Origin: Prunus persica
Lineage: Eukaryota; Streptophyta; Magnoliopsida; Rosales; Rosaceae
DNA: 64,000 nucleotides
Direction: 5' to 3'
NCBI RefSeq assembly: GCF_000346465.2
Contig: NC_034014.1
Location: forward strand, 23,942,522 to 24,006,521
Both the position numbers and the translations under genes were made by a program. The notes beneath the pieces are model-generated. The model was given only the letters and a program-made list of their open reading frames with translations. It searched no databases and was not told the DNA's origin. The stretch's first letter is position 1, and each line of letters begins with the position of its first letter. Of this stretch, positions 33,598-45,250 are shown one piece after another.

Positions 33598-35186
33598 TTA
33601 CAACTGAATTTTTGGCACAACCCAAATTGGAGGAGACCTACTCTTCTTAATTAGTTTCCTTATACATGTACCGCTTTCACTTGTGATATTAAAAACTCCA
33701 AAGTGAAAGCTTCCACTTGCAACGTTATAAACACCAAAATCATGAGGTCCATGAGGTCCAACATCGTTTGCAACACGTGCATTGTCGTGGCTGAAGTATA
33801 TGCAATTCTGTTGACATCCTGGAAACTTTGAAGCCAACACAGATATAGAAGAGTTATCACCCAAGAAAAGTGCAACATCACCTAAGGTTTTTTTCGCACT
33901 CCACTTACCCTTCTCATAATCCAATTCAAAAATTTTGAATTCATATGTCACCTGTGTTTTGTCGTCTTCAATATCAATGTCTGTGAACCATCCACAATTC
34001 TTTCTCATTTGGATTCACGAGATATGTCTTTTGCGGATGATCTGGTGCCCGGCGTTTTGCAACTAATTTTTCGTCTGAGTTAGACTGACTAGTTATATCA
34101 AAACCTATAAGGTAATTACGATTGGTAACGGCGTAAAAGCTATCTTCAACATGAACAACTTCTTCAATCCCCTTCCAATGTTGATAAACATAAGTCCATG
34201 TTGGATCTTTATTAAGTCTAATAAATGCCATTTGACATTGGTCCTCGTATATGATCAGAACAATGCAGTTGTTTGCATCTAATATTGGATCTGCTGAAAG
34301 CGTGGCCTTCAAAAGAAAATAGTTGGGGGCATGAGCCCAACCGACCAAGTCATCTGGATCTTGGGGGATTAGCGGAGGCAGGCGAATGATTGAATTTTCT
34401 TTCATTCTCCCCCCTTTGGCCCTAACAAATGGATTTATTAGGGTTACAGTAAAGCTCTTATCCATAGCTATTAACCATCCTTTTGAAGACCCACAAAATC
34501 GCTTATTTGACAATTTTAATTTCAAATCAAGGATCCGATCATTCATGACGTTGTATAATCTCCATATACCGTTTTTGCCGATAGATATCAAGAGCATTGG
34601 AGGATGATGATCAAAAGTTGACATCTTACCACGTCTTTGATAATCCTTGGCTGCACTATGCCATGACTTACAAACAAGACTGAATCGCAAATAGTCTGAC
34701 GACACCACTAATTTCTCTAAAACTAAATCCAAATTTTGGTCACAAAGTTTTGCCCAATCTAAACAAAAACAAACACAATTAGAGAGATGATAATGATGGA
34801 AATGTCCACCATAGTTTTTATAAAATACATGCGCAAACAATAAACATAAAAATAAAAAAATAAAAAGAGAAAAAAGAGGAAAGGCGTTATTAATTTTTCT
34901 ATGAATATTATAATCCAAAAATAGTCAAAGTACATCCGGACATAGCAATCGAACATACAACAAGTTAGAAAAATAAATAATAAAAAATTTACAACGATCT
35001 ATTAAGATGGAGTTATCATATTAGTTTTTGTTTTTGTTGTTGGGCTTATCATATTAATTATGTTCAATACCAAGATGCGAAATAAAATGATTTTCTGGGA
35101 GATTAGAAAATTGCATTAAACTTTGAAGAGTACAAATTGCAATATGCAATAAAAGAGAAACCAAAGCCAAACATACCTGAACTCAT
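33598..35186 (-). pseudogene. F-box/DUF295 protein with one frameshift
   Basis: Exon 1 is ten bases (35186-35177, MSS plus one base) and exon 2 begins at 34758: DWAKLCDQNLDLVLEKLVVS, then SDYLRFSLVCKSWHSAAKDY, a plant F-box. The DUF295 region follows with SSKGWLIAMDKSF, LINPF, IRLPPLIP and DPTWTYVYQHWKGIEEVVHV. At about 33985 the frame breaks: the first frame stops at 33974, while the second continues DIDIEDDKTQVTYEFKIFEL to a stop at 33598. One or two inserted or deleted bases would account for this. Plant F-box/DUF295 proteins are presumed SKP1-cullin substrate receptors. Otherwise full length (about 390 codons), it could be a recent pseudogene or an assembly error. Copies of its 5' end form the inverted repeat at 19-21.7 kb. 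Confidence 0.85.
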
Positions 35187-36056
35187 AATTACCAATTCGG
35201 AACAAGTTTTTATTGTTGCTGTTGTTGAGAAGACACAGAGGAATATGCAGAGAGATACCAAAAAGAAAATAAAAAGACTCGGTCGAAGCAAGAAGGAAGA
35301 TTTTTACCATAAATCACCGAAGTAATTGAACTCAAGTTGAGTACACATAAAAAATCTCACGCATGCTTATACATATGTACATTGATTGCCTTTAAAGAAT
35401 AGGATTGCACAGATTTCCTAATTAGCCCAAGGATTGAATTTGGATTAGGAAATCAGCACAAACAAATGATCCAATCAGGAAATCCGAAATTTGACACACA
35501 AAAATAAAAGTTGGGGACACCTGAAACCTAAACCTATTAGGATAGGATTACCAAAATAATAAAATAATATACAAACTTGGGTATGGTTACAACTTATTAC
35601 AACTTAAAGAGATTGTGTTTGATTGGTTACTTGTTGGACTTTTTTTCTTCTTTCTTTTTTCTTCTTTTTCCAATCAGCATTGGTTGCCCTCCCTCATAGG
35701 AGAGGTACGGAGGTGCTGGGGCTGCCGCCACAGTAAAACCCTCCCGCTCGAGTCCATCCTCCATCTCAGTCTGCAGAGTACTATTTGACCGAAAAATTGA
35801 TATATAAAAAAATAATAAAAGACTGAGTAATAAAATAAAGACAAAAACATTAGGTTGTGAGATGACACGTGTACGGTTGGGATTGAAAGAAAAAAGAAAT
35901 AAAGAAAGAAAGAAATAGAAAGAAATAGAAATAGTAACAGAGGGGGCACTCATCAGCCCATTCCTCGCATACCTTGGTCTCAGACTCTCGGACCAGATTT
36001 TTGGCAGATTTTTCTCTACAAAATCACACTCACTTTGTGGTGGTTCATTCAACAAC
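35187..36056. other. Divergent promoter region of F-box and C2H2-like genes
   Basis: The F-box leader and the C2H2-like leader lie back to back. A stretch near 35570-35650 is similar to 39360-39430, another trace of duplication. Minus-strand open frames here are Ser/Phe-rich and unrecognised. Confidence 0.45.
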
Positions 36057-36595
36057 ATGGCTGCTAATGCTGGTAATTATTGTATTCCAATTCCAATGTC
36101 ATATTTCATATTTCACATTTCTCTTTCTTTTTATTAACTAGATCTCTAACAAAATGGGTTGATCTTCCTTTTTACATTTGGAAAGAGATACCCTATGATT
36201 TTGATGAAGATGAAGGGAGTGAGGAGAATAAGGAAAACCCATTGCTTGATGAGGAAAAGAAGAAGAAAGCAAGGAAACTCACTAGGAACATGCAAAAGAA
36301 GAACAAAAAAAATTATGATGTTGGTTACTATATGTGCCGTGCAAGATTTAACACACTTGGTGGCTTGCAAAGTCATCAAATCAGGCACTACAAGTTCTTC
36401 AAGGCTTGTCAAGTGTGTAGTTTGAGATTTGCAAGTCATTTGGAGTACCAAGATCATGTAATATGCTAATTAACCCATATGTTTTGGTTTTATTAAGTCA
36501 TTTAACTATTAAGTTAACATCTAATTCGCCCTTTGTTCTTTCCTCTAATTTTTCAGGTGTGTCCATCCAAGCCAATGTTGAAGGTTAGGGGCTAG
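36057..36595 (+). CDS. Small C2H2-like zinc-finger protein, copy 3 (best preserved)
   Basis: Three exons in phase (36057-36072, 36186-36457, 36557-36595) give 108 residues. It begins MAANAEIPYDFDEDEGSEEN, an acidic start, then a Lys-rich stretch (EEKKKKARKLTRNMQKKNKK). A degenerate first finger follows (YYMCRARFNTLGGLQSHQIR, only one of the two Cys) and then a second finger-like segment (KACQVCSLRFASHLEYQDHV) with C-x2-C-x12-H but no clean fourth ligand. The tail is CPSKPMLKVRG. Homologous copies lie at 3.0, 18.4, 22.5 and, as an exon array, 3.5-6.2 kb. I do not recognise a named family. Nuclear location and nucleic-acid binding are plausible from the basic stretch and fingers but not shown. 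Confidence 0.6.
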
Positions 36596-36976
36596 CTAGC
36601 CTCCTCAAAGTAGCTCCCTTTTGTTGCTAGCTTATGCTTGGTACTTGGCTAGCTCCTTTTGTTGAATATTCAGCTAGCTTTTATAGACATATATATATAT
36701 ATATATATATTACTTAATTAGCTAGCCTAATTAACCTTGTTGAATTAAGCTAGCTTTTGTAGACATATATATATATATATGCATGGTACTTAATTAGCTT
36801 AATATTTGGAATTAATATCTGCCAATGGCTACACACGAATGCATCACTACCTTTATTTTGTTTGGGTTTAATTCTTTGAACCCCTTGGTACCCTTAAGTC
36901 GTGTCTTAAATATTTGCTAAGCATGTTGGGCAGAGTCTTATCTTAAATATTTGCTAAGCAGGCAGGTTGGGTAGGG

Positions 36977-37057
<81 letters not shown>

Positions 37058-38140
37058 AGAATAAGAAGAATAAGAAGAATAAGAAGAAGAGGCCATCTAA
37101 AGTCCATAATGCATGGTAAAGGGTCTTAAGCTTCAGCCTCTATCAATTCAAGGTCTTCTTCTTCCCAAGAACTATATATATTAAGGGTTTATTCAAGAAG
37201 AGACAGTTAAAGGTGACCCAAACTTTATCAATTATATGTGCGCGCGGTAGCTGTTTTGCCACTTTTAGGCTATTGAAGAGAGTTGGATTGGGAGATTAAT
37301 TATTTTACATGACATTAGGATACTTGGTTAGGGGTTAGGTACCAAATGTACTAGTGTACTGCGTATGTGTCGAAGTTTGAGTAGGAGAAACTAACTTATG
37401 TGTTGACGTTTGAAATCAATTAGACTTTAGATATGTATATATATGCTGAGCAGCGTAACTACAAGTTTTTCATATCTCTAAACTCTATGTCCTTCAAAAT
37501 GGCATGGCTCTCTTGCATTAATATTTGAGCGTTTGTTCTTAAATTTATGTCACCTCTGGCTTTTGGACGGAACTTAGTCAAGTTAAAAATTTCAAGTTGG
37601 ATATTTGAAGTGAATAAGAGAAGGGAAGGGAATTTTATTCATTTTGGTATAGAAACACATGAGTTGTGATAGAAACGTACATGCATTATAGTTAATAAGA
37701 GAAGGGAAGGGAATGGAAAGGGGAAGAATTCTTATTGTAGGCTTAGCACATTTGGTTTGGTTGTAAGTTGTAATGTAAAGTGGCCAGTAAAGAACACATT
37801 GTTTCTTTGAGATACATCGATAGTCTACTCCAAAGGGAAGGAGAGGAGCTCAAACTCAAATGTGCACTTGGGGATTAGAAAGGGGGTGCCATGGGGGAAG
37901 CCGCCGCCACCACTCTGGTGGGAGGGAACCATTGGCATAAAGACCACATTGTACTTGCGTATTGCATGCATTAGTAGTAGTACTAGTATTCACTTAGGAA
38001 ACTCGAAACTGATATTCTCTAATCTCTAGGAAATATTTGCCAAACTATAATCATTGTTTCTTAATTAATTCCACACCTTAATTAGATGATGGGGTGGGGC
38101 CCGTAGAAGGGAAAAAAACACACACACACAAGAACAACGC
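36596..38140. other. Cassette flank, right copy
   Basis: Non-coding. It holds repeats of GCTAGCTTTTGTAGACATAT downstream of the C2H2-like gene, a GA tract, and unoccupied target sites for the 3.0-kb LTR (near 37345) and the Harbinger element (near 37993) seen in the left copy. Confidence 0.7.
36981..37054. repeat. (GA)n microsatellite
   Basis: 74-base GA run, the counterpart of the tract at 24463 and expanded relative to it. Confidence 0.95.
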
Positions 38141-38440
38141 ATATGGGATAATATTCAATTTTTTTGTGATTTGGAGGCTGCCATGGTGGGACAACCTGTG
38201 CAGTTGTACACGTGTATATATAGGACTGGTCCACCTATCAAAAAACAAAAAGAATAAGAGTAGCACTGGTCCCTTATGTTTATGTATAGTTGATTTATAA
38301 TATTGATGATTGAATGCACAAGCACAGTGTTACGTGAAAGCCAAACAGTATTATGCATGCATATGCAACTTGCAAGCATATTACTTGACATTTTGGTGAC
38401 TGCTTGTTGGTTGGGGGAATGTTATTTATTTATTTATTTA

Positions 38441-38499
<59 letters not shown>

Positions 38500-39084
38500 G
38501 GAAGGGTAAAATTGGAAAATTAGAACTCTTTGTGTTAAGGATAAAAAAGATAGAACAAAAGGTCTCTTAATTTGCTCTAATTAAGTGATTACTCGACGAA
38601 CACGAATTGAATCTCTAAATTCAACAACATTCCACGAGTTCATAGGACCTAATTAATTTGCTTTGTGCTTATATTTTATTTTGGATAGATTCATTACTAT
38701 TATGACCTAATTTGGTTGCTTATGTTGGATTTTTCCTTTACTTATATCAGGCCTTCATTAGGTTAGGCATATGATGTGTATATAAGTTCAAGTTTATAGT
38801 TAGTTTAGTTACCAAATATGTACTTGTTTGCACTAGCCTTCAATCAGTTGTATATATACTATTTAGATAGATATATTTATTGTTTGAGCTTGTATAGTAT
38901 TAGTTGTTTTATTAATTTATCAGGTTCCCTGCCCACTTCTACCACTAGTGTTATAAAGAAACTCTCGAACACGGTTTTGTTTTTGTTCTTGTTTTTGTTT
39001 GATATGTTCAATTTCACTTTTTTTCCTTTTGGTAGTGACTTTGGAGAAGAGAGAAAAAACAACAACTAAGTTTTTAGTAAAAAG
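38141..39084. other. Extra segment of the right cassette copy
   Basis: No gene is visible. This non-coding part has no counterpart in the left copy. A GA run lies at 38444-38496 after a TTTA-rich tract. Confidence 0.5.
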
Positions 39085-39291
39085 CTCATTTTAGTGTGAC
39101 ATATTATACAAATACCCATATAGAGTCTATTTGAAAAGAGAAACTCAAAACTAACAATTTGTTTTTAAAAAAAAAAATTGATTCTTAGTGTTCTAAGAAC
39201 AAATTAGATTATGACAAGTTGCTAGTTTTGAGTTTCTCTTTCCAAATAAGCTCTATATGAATACTTGTATAATATGTCATGTTAGAATGGG
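39085..39291. mobile_element. MITE with long terminal inverted repeats
   Basis: The left end (CTCATTTTAGTGTGACATAT) and the complement of the right end (CCCATTCTAACATGACATAT) pair over about 70 bases, including GAGAAACTCAAAACTA, leaving a short spacer around 39160-39210. It has no coding capacity. A TSD could not be fixed, so the superfamily is open. Confidence 0.65.
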
Positions 39292-39734
39292 CATATTCTT
39301 GAAAAGCCCAACAACAAAAAAACAACCCCAAGCTTACCAAACAATAATTTTTAATTACAAACTTGGGTTGGGTTACAATTTACAACTTACTAGAGATTGT
39401 TTTTTGTTGGGTTCTTGTTGGACTTTCTTCGTTTATTTTATTTTATTTTAATTCTTTGAGGAGGTGGGCTTTCTTAGTTGTGTGAGCCCAACGGATACCC
39501 AGAGGAATCGGATAGAGTAGTTCAGTAGTTTTCACTCTCTGCCTGGCCTTCTGTTTGAACCACTACAGAATGGGAGGAGTTCCTCTTTTGGTTAACAAAG
39601 ATCATGATGATGTATGACATTCTCATAAATTTAGAGTTCAGGATGATATATGAGCAAATAATGAAGGCATAGAGCTATCTTTGCTTGTGGAAAACCTGCA
39701 TTTCCAGTCATAAGAAAATCTGTTGTCTTCCTAA

Positions 39735-40691
39735 TCATGGAAGATTTTTATTTTTGACATTATATATGATTACAAAGCATGGAAGCACAGCCTCCGAATT
39801 CAAAACCACAAGCCTTTTGGGCTTACTAAATTGCTCCCCCCATTCCATGGCAGAATCAAATTCACCCTCTTCCTCATCCATGAGCCCATGTGCATGATAA
39901 TGAGCAATGCGCCCTGCAATCACTCTACACACCACAATGGCCTTCCTTGCACACTCTCCTTTCCCAGAACATTCCTTGGCCGCCTTCTCATGTGCCTTCC
40001 CACTGTCGTGGACGAACGATATAGTCCCGTCTCCGGTGTCAAACCCAGAAGCTATTATCCTGCAAACTTGGCAGCATTTCTTTTTACAAATGGTTGAGAA
40101 ACCATTGATCCCTAAAGAACAAGTAATGGCGGCACCATGGAATTGCAGAAGCTCATTCCCATCAACCACCAACCTCTCCATCCTCTTACGAATCCGATCC
40201 TTTTCGTACTTGGATTTCACTGTCTTCCTATACTCTTCAAAACCATGAAGAACATCCAAACTGTGGTGCACCCTCAACACCTTCTCAATTCTGAGGCCTA
40301 CTTCACTAACCCAACCTGAGCGGATAATACTCTCCACAACACCAATGGAAGGGTCCCCTCCAACAAGCTCCGAGACCAAGTTAATGGGTTTTTCAGCTTT
40401 TGTCTTTGTGCTTTTTCTGGACTTGCTTGCAGAGGAAGAAGAAGAAGCTGCCTTGGGGCATGGTTTTTCCTTGGGTTTTGAAGGCACTTCCTTTCCAATT
40501 ACAACACCATGTCGTTTTGAACCCTTTGGTGGAGAAGCAGAAGGATCTTCTGGTTTTTGTTTCTGTGGGGATCTGGGTCTTGGCTTGGGCTTGAAACACT
40601 TTATGGTGGAGCTGGGATGGCAAACCAGAGCAGCCAGAGAAGCAGCAATCAGGCATCTTTCCACCATGCTTTTCTTTGTGAAAGTAACCAT
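39735..40691 (-). CDS. PARP-like-fold protein, copy B (intact)
   Basis: 318 residues from the ATG at 40691, chosen because the start block MVTFTKKSMVERC is shared with copy A; the frame is open further upstream. The N-terminal 100 residues are Lys/Pro/Ser-rich and basic. From about residue 115 it matches the C-terminal domain of the plant C2H2 family that includes, from memory, At2g29660 and At1g75710: VVESIIRSGW, IEKVLRVHH, VDGNELLQFHGAAITCSLG, ICKKKCCQVC, RKAIVVCRVIAGR and LLNSEAVLPCFV-type ending (VLNSEAVLPCFVIIYNV). That domain is thought to adopt a PARP-like fold. The C2H2 finger normally preceding it is absent. Function is unknown. It is a single exon, divergent from a PMP3 copy. Confidence 0.8.
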   Translation of the reverse strand: MVTFTKKSMVERCLIAASLAALVCHPSSTIKCFKPKPRPRSPQKQKPEDPSASPPKGSKRHGVVIGKEVPSKPKEKPCPKAASSSSSASKSRKSTKTKAEKPINLVSELVGGDPSIGVVESIIRSGWVSEVGLRIEKVLRVHHSLDVLHGFEEYRKTVKSKYEKDRIRKRMERLVVDGNELLQFHGAAITCSLGINGFSTICKKKCCQVCRIIASGFDTGDGTISFVHDSGKAHEKAAKECSGKGECARKAIVVCRVIAGRIAHYHAHGLMDEEEGEFDSAMEWGEQFSKPKRLVVLNSEAVLPCFVIIYNVKNKNLP

Positions 40692-41052
40692 TGCTGTGCA
40701 CCAAAGTGCACTCAAAAGATTTTTAAATCTCAAAACCCAAGATTCTAGTCCCAAAATTACGTTAACTTTAAGGCAAAATGGGAAAGTGGCTGATTTAATT
40801 GCATGATTTTGGGGTACCAGACCAGACATTATCGTATCATATATCACCAATAAAATCGCATGCCATATACATAAATACACCAACCGTTAATGGGCCTTAT
40901 AGCATTTGGGCCCAAACTCCATGTTGGGCCTAAATCATAAGCCTAAATTCCCAATAAGCAAAACCCACCAAGCATTTTGCTTTATTGGGTTAGTGACACG
41001 TGTATAACTAACTAACTCTGCGATTTTCAACAAGTAAAAACTGCAAGGCTTC

Positions 41053-41440
41053 TCGAGATCAAAAGCGACATGCATAGAAATCTTGTTGGCTATAATTCTT
41101 CCACCACTGGGTGTTTTGCTTCGCTATGGCTGTAAGGTACAGTCACCTTGTCATCTATTCAATACAAAAAATTGGTGTGTTATATGTTTAATATTTAATA
41201 TTAATGCTGATTAATTATTACTAATCATGATTAATATTTAATGCTGCTTTAATTTTTGCGTGTATTTGTGGGTTGTTTGTGAAATTGCAGGTGCAATTTT
41301 GGTTCCCGTTGTTGCTGACGCTGCTGGGTTATATACCACGAATTATATTTGCAATTTATGTCTTTAGTGAAAAAAAAAAATTAACTAACAAGCTAGGAGC
41401 TAGGTTTCCGTTGGATCAAATGGATCAAGCTAGCTATTAG
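41053..41440 (+). pseudogene. PMP3/RCI2 copy B, start codon lost
   Basis: Exon 1 (41053-41136) reads ATCIEILLAIILPPLGVLLR then YGCK, but the start ATG aligned with copy A is TCG and a stop lies upstream. Exon 2 (41291-41440) reads [20 protein letters not shown] then AIYVFSE. The usual Gly of YIPGI is Arg and the normal stop is gone, so the frame runs about 24 residues too far. The two-helix proteolipid fold is recognisable but the gene is probably dead. Confidence 0.8.
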
Positions 41441-44400
41441 TCGTCTGTTTGTGTAATGCGTAAATCTGATAGCCAATTGGACATATTTTAATATCAAAAT
41501 GTTTTATTATTATTATTATTAAATTTTTTTTTTTAATCACTAGTGATGTTTTCGATTTCCCTTAGTTTTATGGACAAATCAGAGCTTCCGAAACCATTTG
41601 ATTCGTAAAATGGTAAGGGCAGAGTCAATTTGATTGATTTGATCTGTTTGATTATCGATATTATAAAACATTTTCTTTACCCAAAAAAAGAAAAAGAAAA
41701 GGGATAAGTAAATTTCTCTATTGTTATATACGCATGTTTGTGTACAAACGAGGTTGAGAAATTACAGAGTTTTGGAGCTAAAAATATGATTCCAAAGAAG
41801 TTTTTGTGGACAGATATACATGACTGCATGTTGTGTAGCTAGAATCAGGTTTAATACATAAGCACGTGAATACTGAGAAGAAAAATACCACTAAATTAAG
41901 AGTCAGTAGTTCTTTTATAGTATTATGGTGTTACAAATTTCCAAATCGAACAAATTGAAAGAGAAATAACACAATACAGTCAACTCCTTCATAATATTAG
42001 ATTAACCAAGTGATGACCACTTACCAAATGAGTTCCACAAACTCCATAATACTGGACATCATATATGTTGTAATACCAATTTAATATTTGTACTTTAGTA
42101 GTTAACATGATAAAATAAAATAAAATATATTGCAAATCTGTTAGTTAAGCAAAGGCAATATTATTTCCATAGCAATTTGAGAATGATGTAATTTACAGAC
42201 AAAGATCCCTCTCTCTCCCTACCCTCTCCTTATCTGATTTTGATAATTGTACAAGCAACAGATTATTAATTGGATGCCTAGCTAGCCTAGTTTCTGTAGA
42301 CTAGTAGCTGTTTAAACATGCGATCAGTGGAGTCTACAACAACCAAAGCCATGTTTTCTGATGCATTTTCAGCAATGAGTGTGACTTTCCCTTGCTTTTA
42401 AAGGGTCTTGCTTCTGTGAGTTGCTTTCCTCTTCATGTTCAAGGAAATGATCAAAATTATAAGCTATTAAAATAGCAACTTGCTTTTATTGCAAACAAAG
42501 CAAAGGCATAGACTAAACATATGAATATAATAGTGCCCTACAATAGAGGGCATGTGCCAATACATGACCTTAAAACCACTTACATTTACACTAGAAGAAC
42601 ACTTCACACCACTTACGGAAACTATCTTCCAATGTTTGCACATATGCTCAAAATGATTGATCATGGAAAAGGAGGGCCTACAATTTGGGAACATAAATAA
42701 CTGCAAGTACAAAGATGTATGGCTATATTTGATCTATGTTTATATCTTAGTTTTGGTGGTTCATTGATGTAATTTTGGGGGGACCCCCATGAAGCAGGGA
42801 CCTTAGCTCATTACCAGCCATTTGTGTCCAGTAACCACAAAGCAGATGGCTTAGTACATGTCATGGTTGAAAATACGGCCATGACCTATTTAAACTATGT
42901 CTCATTAGTCATTATATATTGATTGCATTGACCCAGCATGAGTCCTAAGTCAAGGGGAAGGTAGTTAAGATTCCAAGTAAAGCTCGGGGATCTGCACATT
43001 GGCTATGGAGTCTTAAATCATGAAGAAAACTATAAAATGGAAGCTTTGAACAAACCCAAGTGTGTCCCAATGCTTGTGCAAACCAGCTGTTAAGAGGTAG
43101 ATATGTGAACGATATGCTTAATTCAATGAACCAATTTCAAAACACATGGAAATTGAGGGAACCACAACTCTTTCTTATTTTAAGTAATTATAGCTTCAAA
43201 CTCTGATAAATTAATACTTTTAAAAATGGATCATGTGTAATCCCAAAACCTATTAAAGCACGAGAGCATTTTTAGCATTATTTATTCGCAACTCCTTATT
43301 GTATGGTTGGTTTATATAAATCAACGACTATCAGTTATATAGCATATATACATGAATAATTTACGTTAACATTTTTTAAAACGTGATTAGTTATATATCA
43401 TAGAGCGCACTTAAGATTTGTTTTATACTCAAAAGAAACTAATATATAAAGGAATTGAGAGACCAACACAATTATGCATAGGCAGACCTAATAGAAACAA
43501 ATCATTGGGGATTAGTTTAAGATGGAGCACAGGATATTACTATAATAAGTAAATTAACCATTTGTTTTGTATGTTGGAACTTGGGTTAGTGCTGGACATA
43601 GAGCTTTGCTCTTCACCCAAAAACTATTTAGGTAGCTGTAGCAATCACATAGGTAAGTAAGAGACCCATCACCATACCCATGTGATTGGGAGCGTGAAGG
43701 AGAGCGTTGAGTAATTGGAGCGTGACGCCAAAAACATCTTCTATAGCGAAATAGCCATTGCTTTGCTCTGTTGCTATCTTCCCTCCCTCCACTGACAAAA
43801 ACAAAGATATGAAGAAAAATAGTCTCACTCACTTGGGAAGTGGGCACACAGAAACAGCTGCTGAAGAAGCTACCAAACCCTCCCAATGCTGCAACACAAA
43901 ACCAAGCAAACACCAAGGTTTTCTGCCATTTTGAAAAGCTCCTTCTTTTTTTCTAGTTCATAAACCCAACATCAGCTAATTAGTACTAACCAACCTGAGG
44001 TATATAGCCACCCCAGTTGGACACAGAGATCATTCTGGTAAGAGCAAACTTTTGGTTCTCATTTCCAAACATTTCCCATTTTATATTATCCTCTTTAACT
44101 TGATTCTTCTTTTTCTTTCTTTCCTTAATAAAGTGTGTTAGCTTTTGTGGGTTTAAAGGGCTTGTCTTTGTCAATTTCTGGGTTCTCTTGCTTTTAGTTT
44201 GTTCTTATGTTTTTTCTTTTGTTTTCTCAAATACTTAAATGTCTGGGGAACTTGTGGTTTTGAATGAAAATGTGGGTTTCAGTTGAGCTGAAAGTTTCTT
44301 ACTTTGCAACCTCTGGTTTGTAAAGCAATCTCTGGATTTTGAAGGTTTGACAGTGAAGAAGAGCTGAAGTTTCTTTCTTTTCATGTTTTGCTTTTGAAGT

Positions 44401-45155
44401 GTTTTGGCTTAACCAAAAATGTCGTTTTTTGTGTGTGGATTTTGCTAAGCATAAAGGTCCTATTTCCAGTGTCTCTCTTTGAGCTATTCATGTCCTAATT
44501 TGCTTTAGATCTGTGATAGAACCCAGTGTTCCACGGATCTAAGCGTTTCATCAAATTGGGGCGGTACTTAGTAATTTAGGATAATTGAAGAACACTTCAA
44601 ATCATATTTGCTTGCATTGGTGCATTTCCAAAAATATTTTGTTATTGCTTTTTAATTCAAGAAAGATTGGATGTCATCAAATAAACAGAAATGGTGTCCA
44701 TTTGTGCTCTGCTGGGTCCAATATGCCCACAATCAATTACTTGCCTGCTTTCATCATGAGCATTTATGCAAAATAAAAAATAAAAATTGCCAATCCTACG
44801 TGGTTATTGTTGTTATTTTATAACCCTTCTTGCCCCTTTGTGTCTTTAATCATTTGTCTGGGACATAGTATAAATACTGAGTAAAAGGGTGGGAAAATGA
44901 GAAAAAGGTAGTGACATGGTTTGCTTAATGAAACTTGCAGGTGCAGCTTTCTTTTATTTTACTTCTGAATATTTTGTGGGTTTGGTTGGTAGTAGTGGTG
45001 TTAGTTTCTGTGGACTTTCTTTTAAGGCAGGTGTGTTGTTTGTTTGCTTGTTAGGTTTTGTACTAAATACGGATCTAAGGTGGCCATCCTTTGTGACCCC
45101 TTTGCTTGTGTTTTTTTGTGCATATATAAGATATTCTCTTTAATGTTTCTTCTCA
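41441..45155. other. Intergenic region upstream of the ICR gene
   Basis: No coding gene was recognised. The part from about 43750 to 45155 may contain a 5' UTR exon and intron of the ICR gene, since a clean acceptor (TTCTTCTCAG) precedes the leader at about 45156. Other open frames here lack motifs. Confidence 0.45.
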
Positions 45156-45250
45156 GCCAAAGGTTTCTCTGAACTGCTTCAGGTGTTGTGGGTCAGGGGA
45201 TTTGAAAGGGAGACAACACAATCAGCACTTTTACCAAATAGATATACAAG

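Noticed and set aside
40345..40806. 153-codon frame opposite the PARP-like gene
   Set aside because: It is antisense to a recognisable gene and has no family motif.
43554..43916. 120-codon minus-strand frame upstream of the ICR gene
   Set aside because: No motif and odd composition. The region is more likely the leader of the ICR gene on the other strand.
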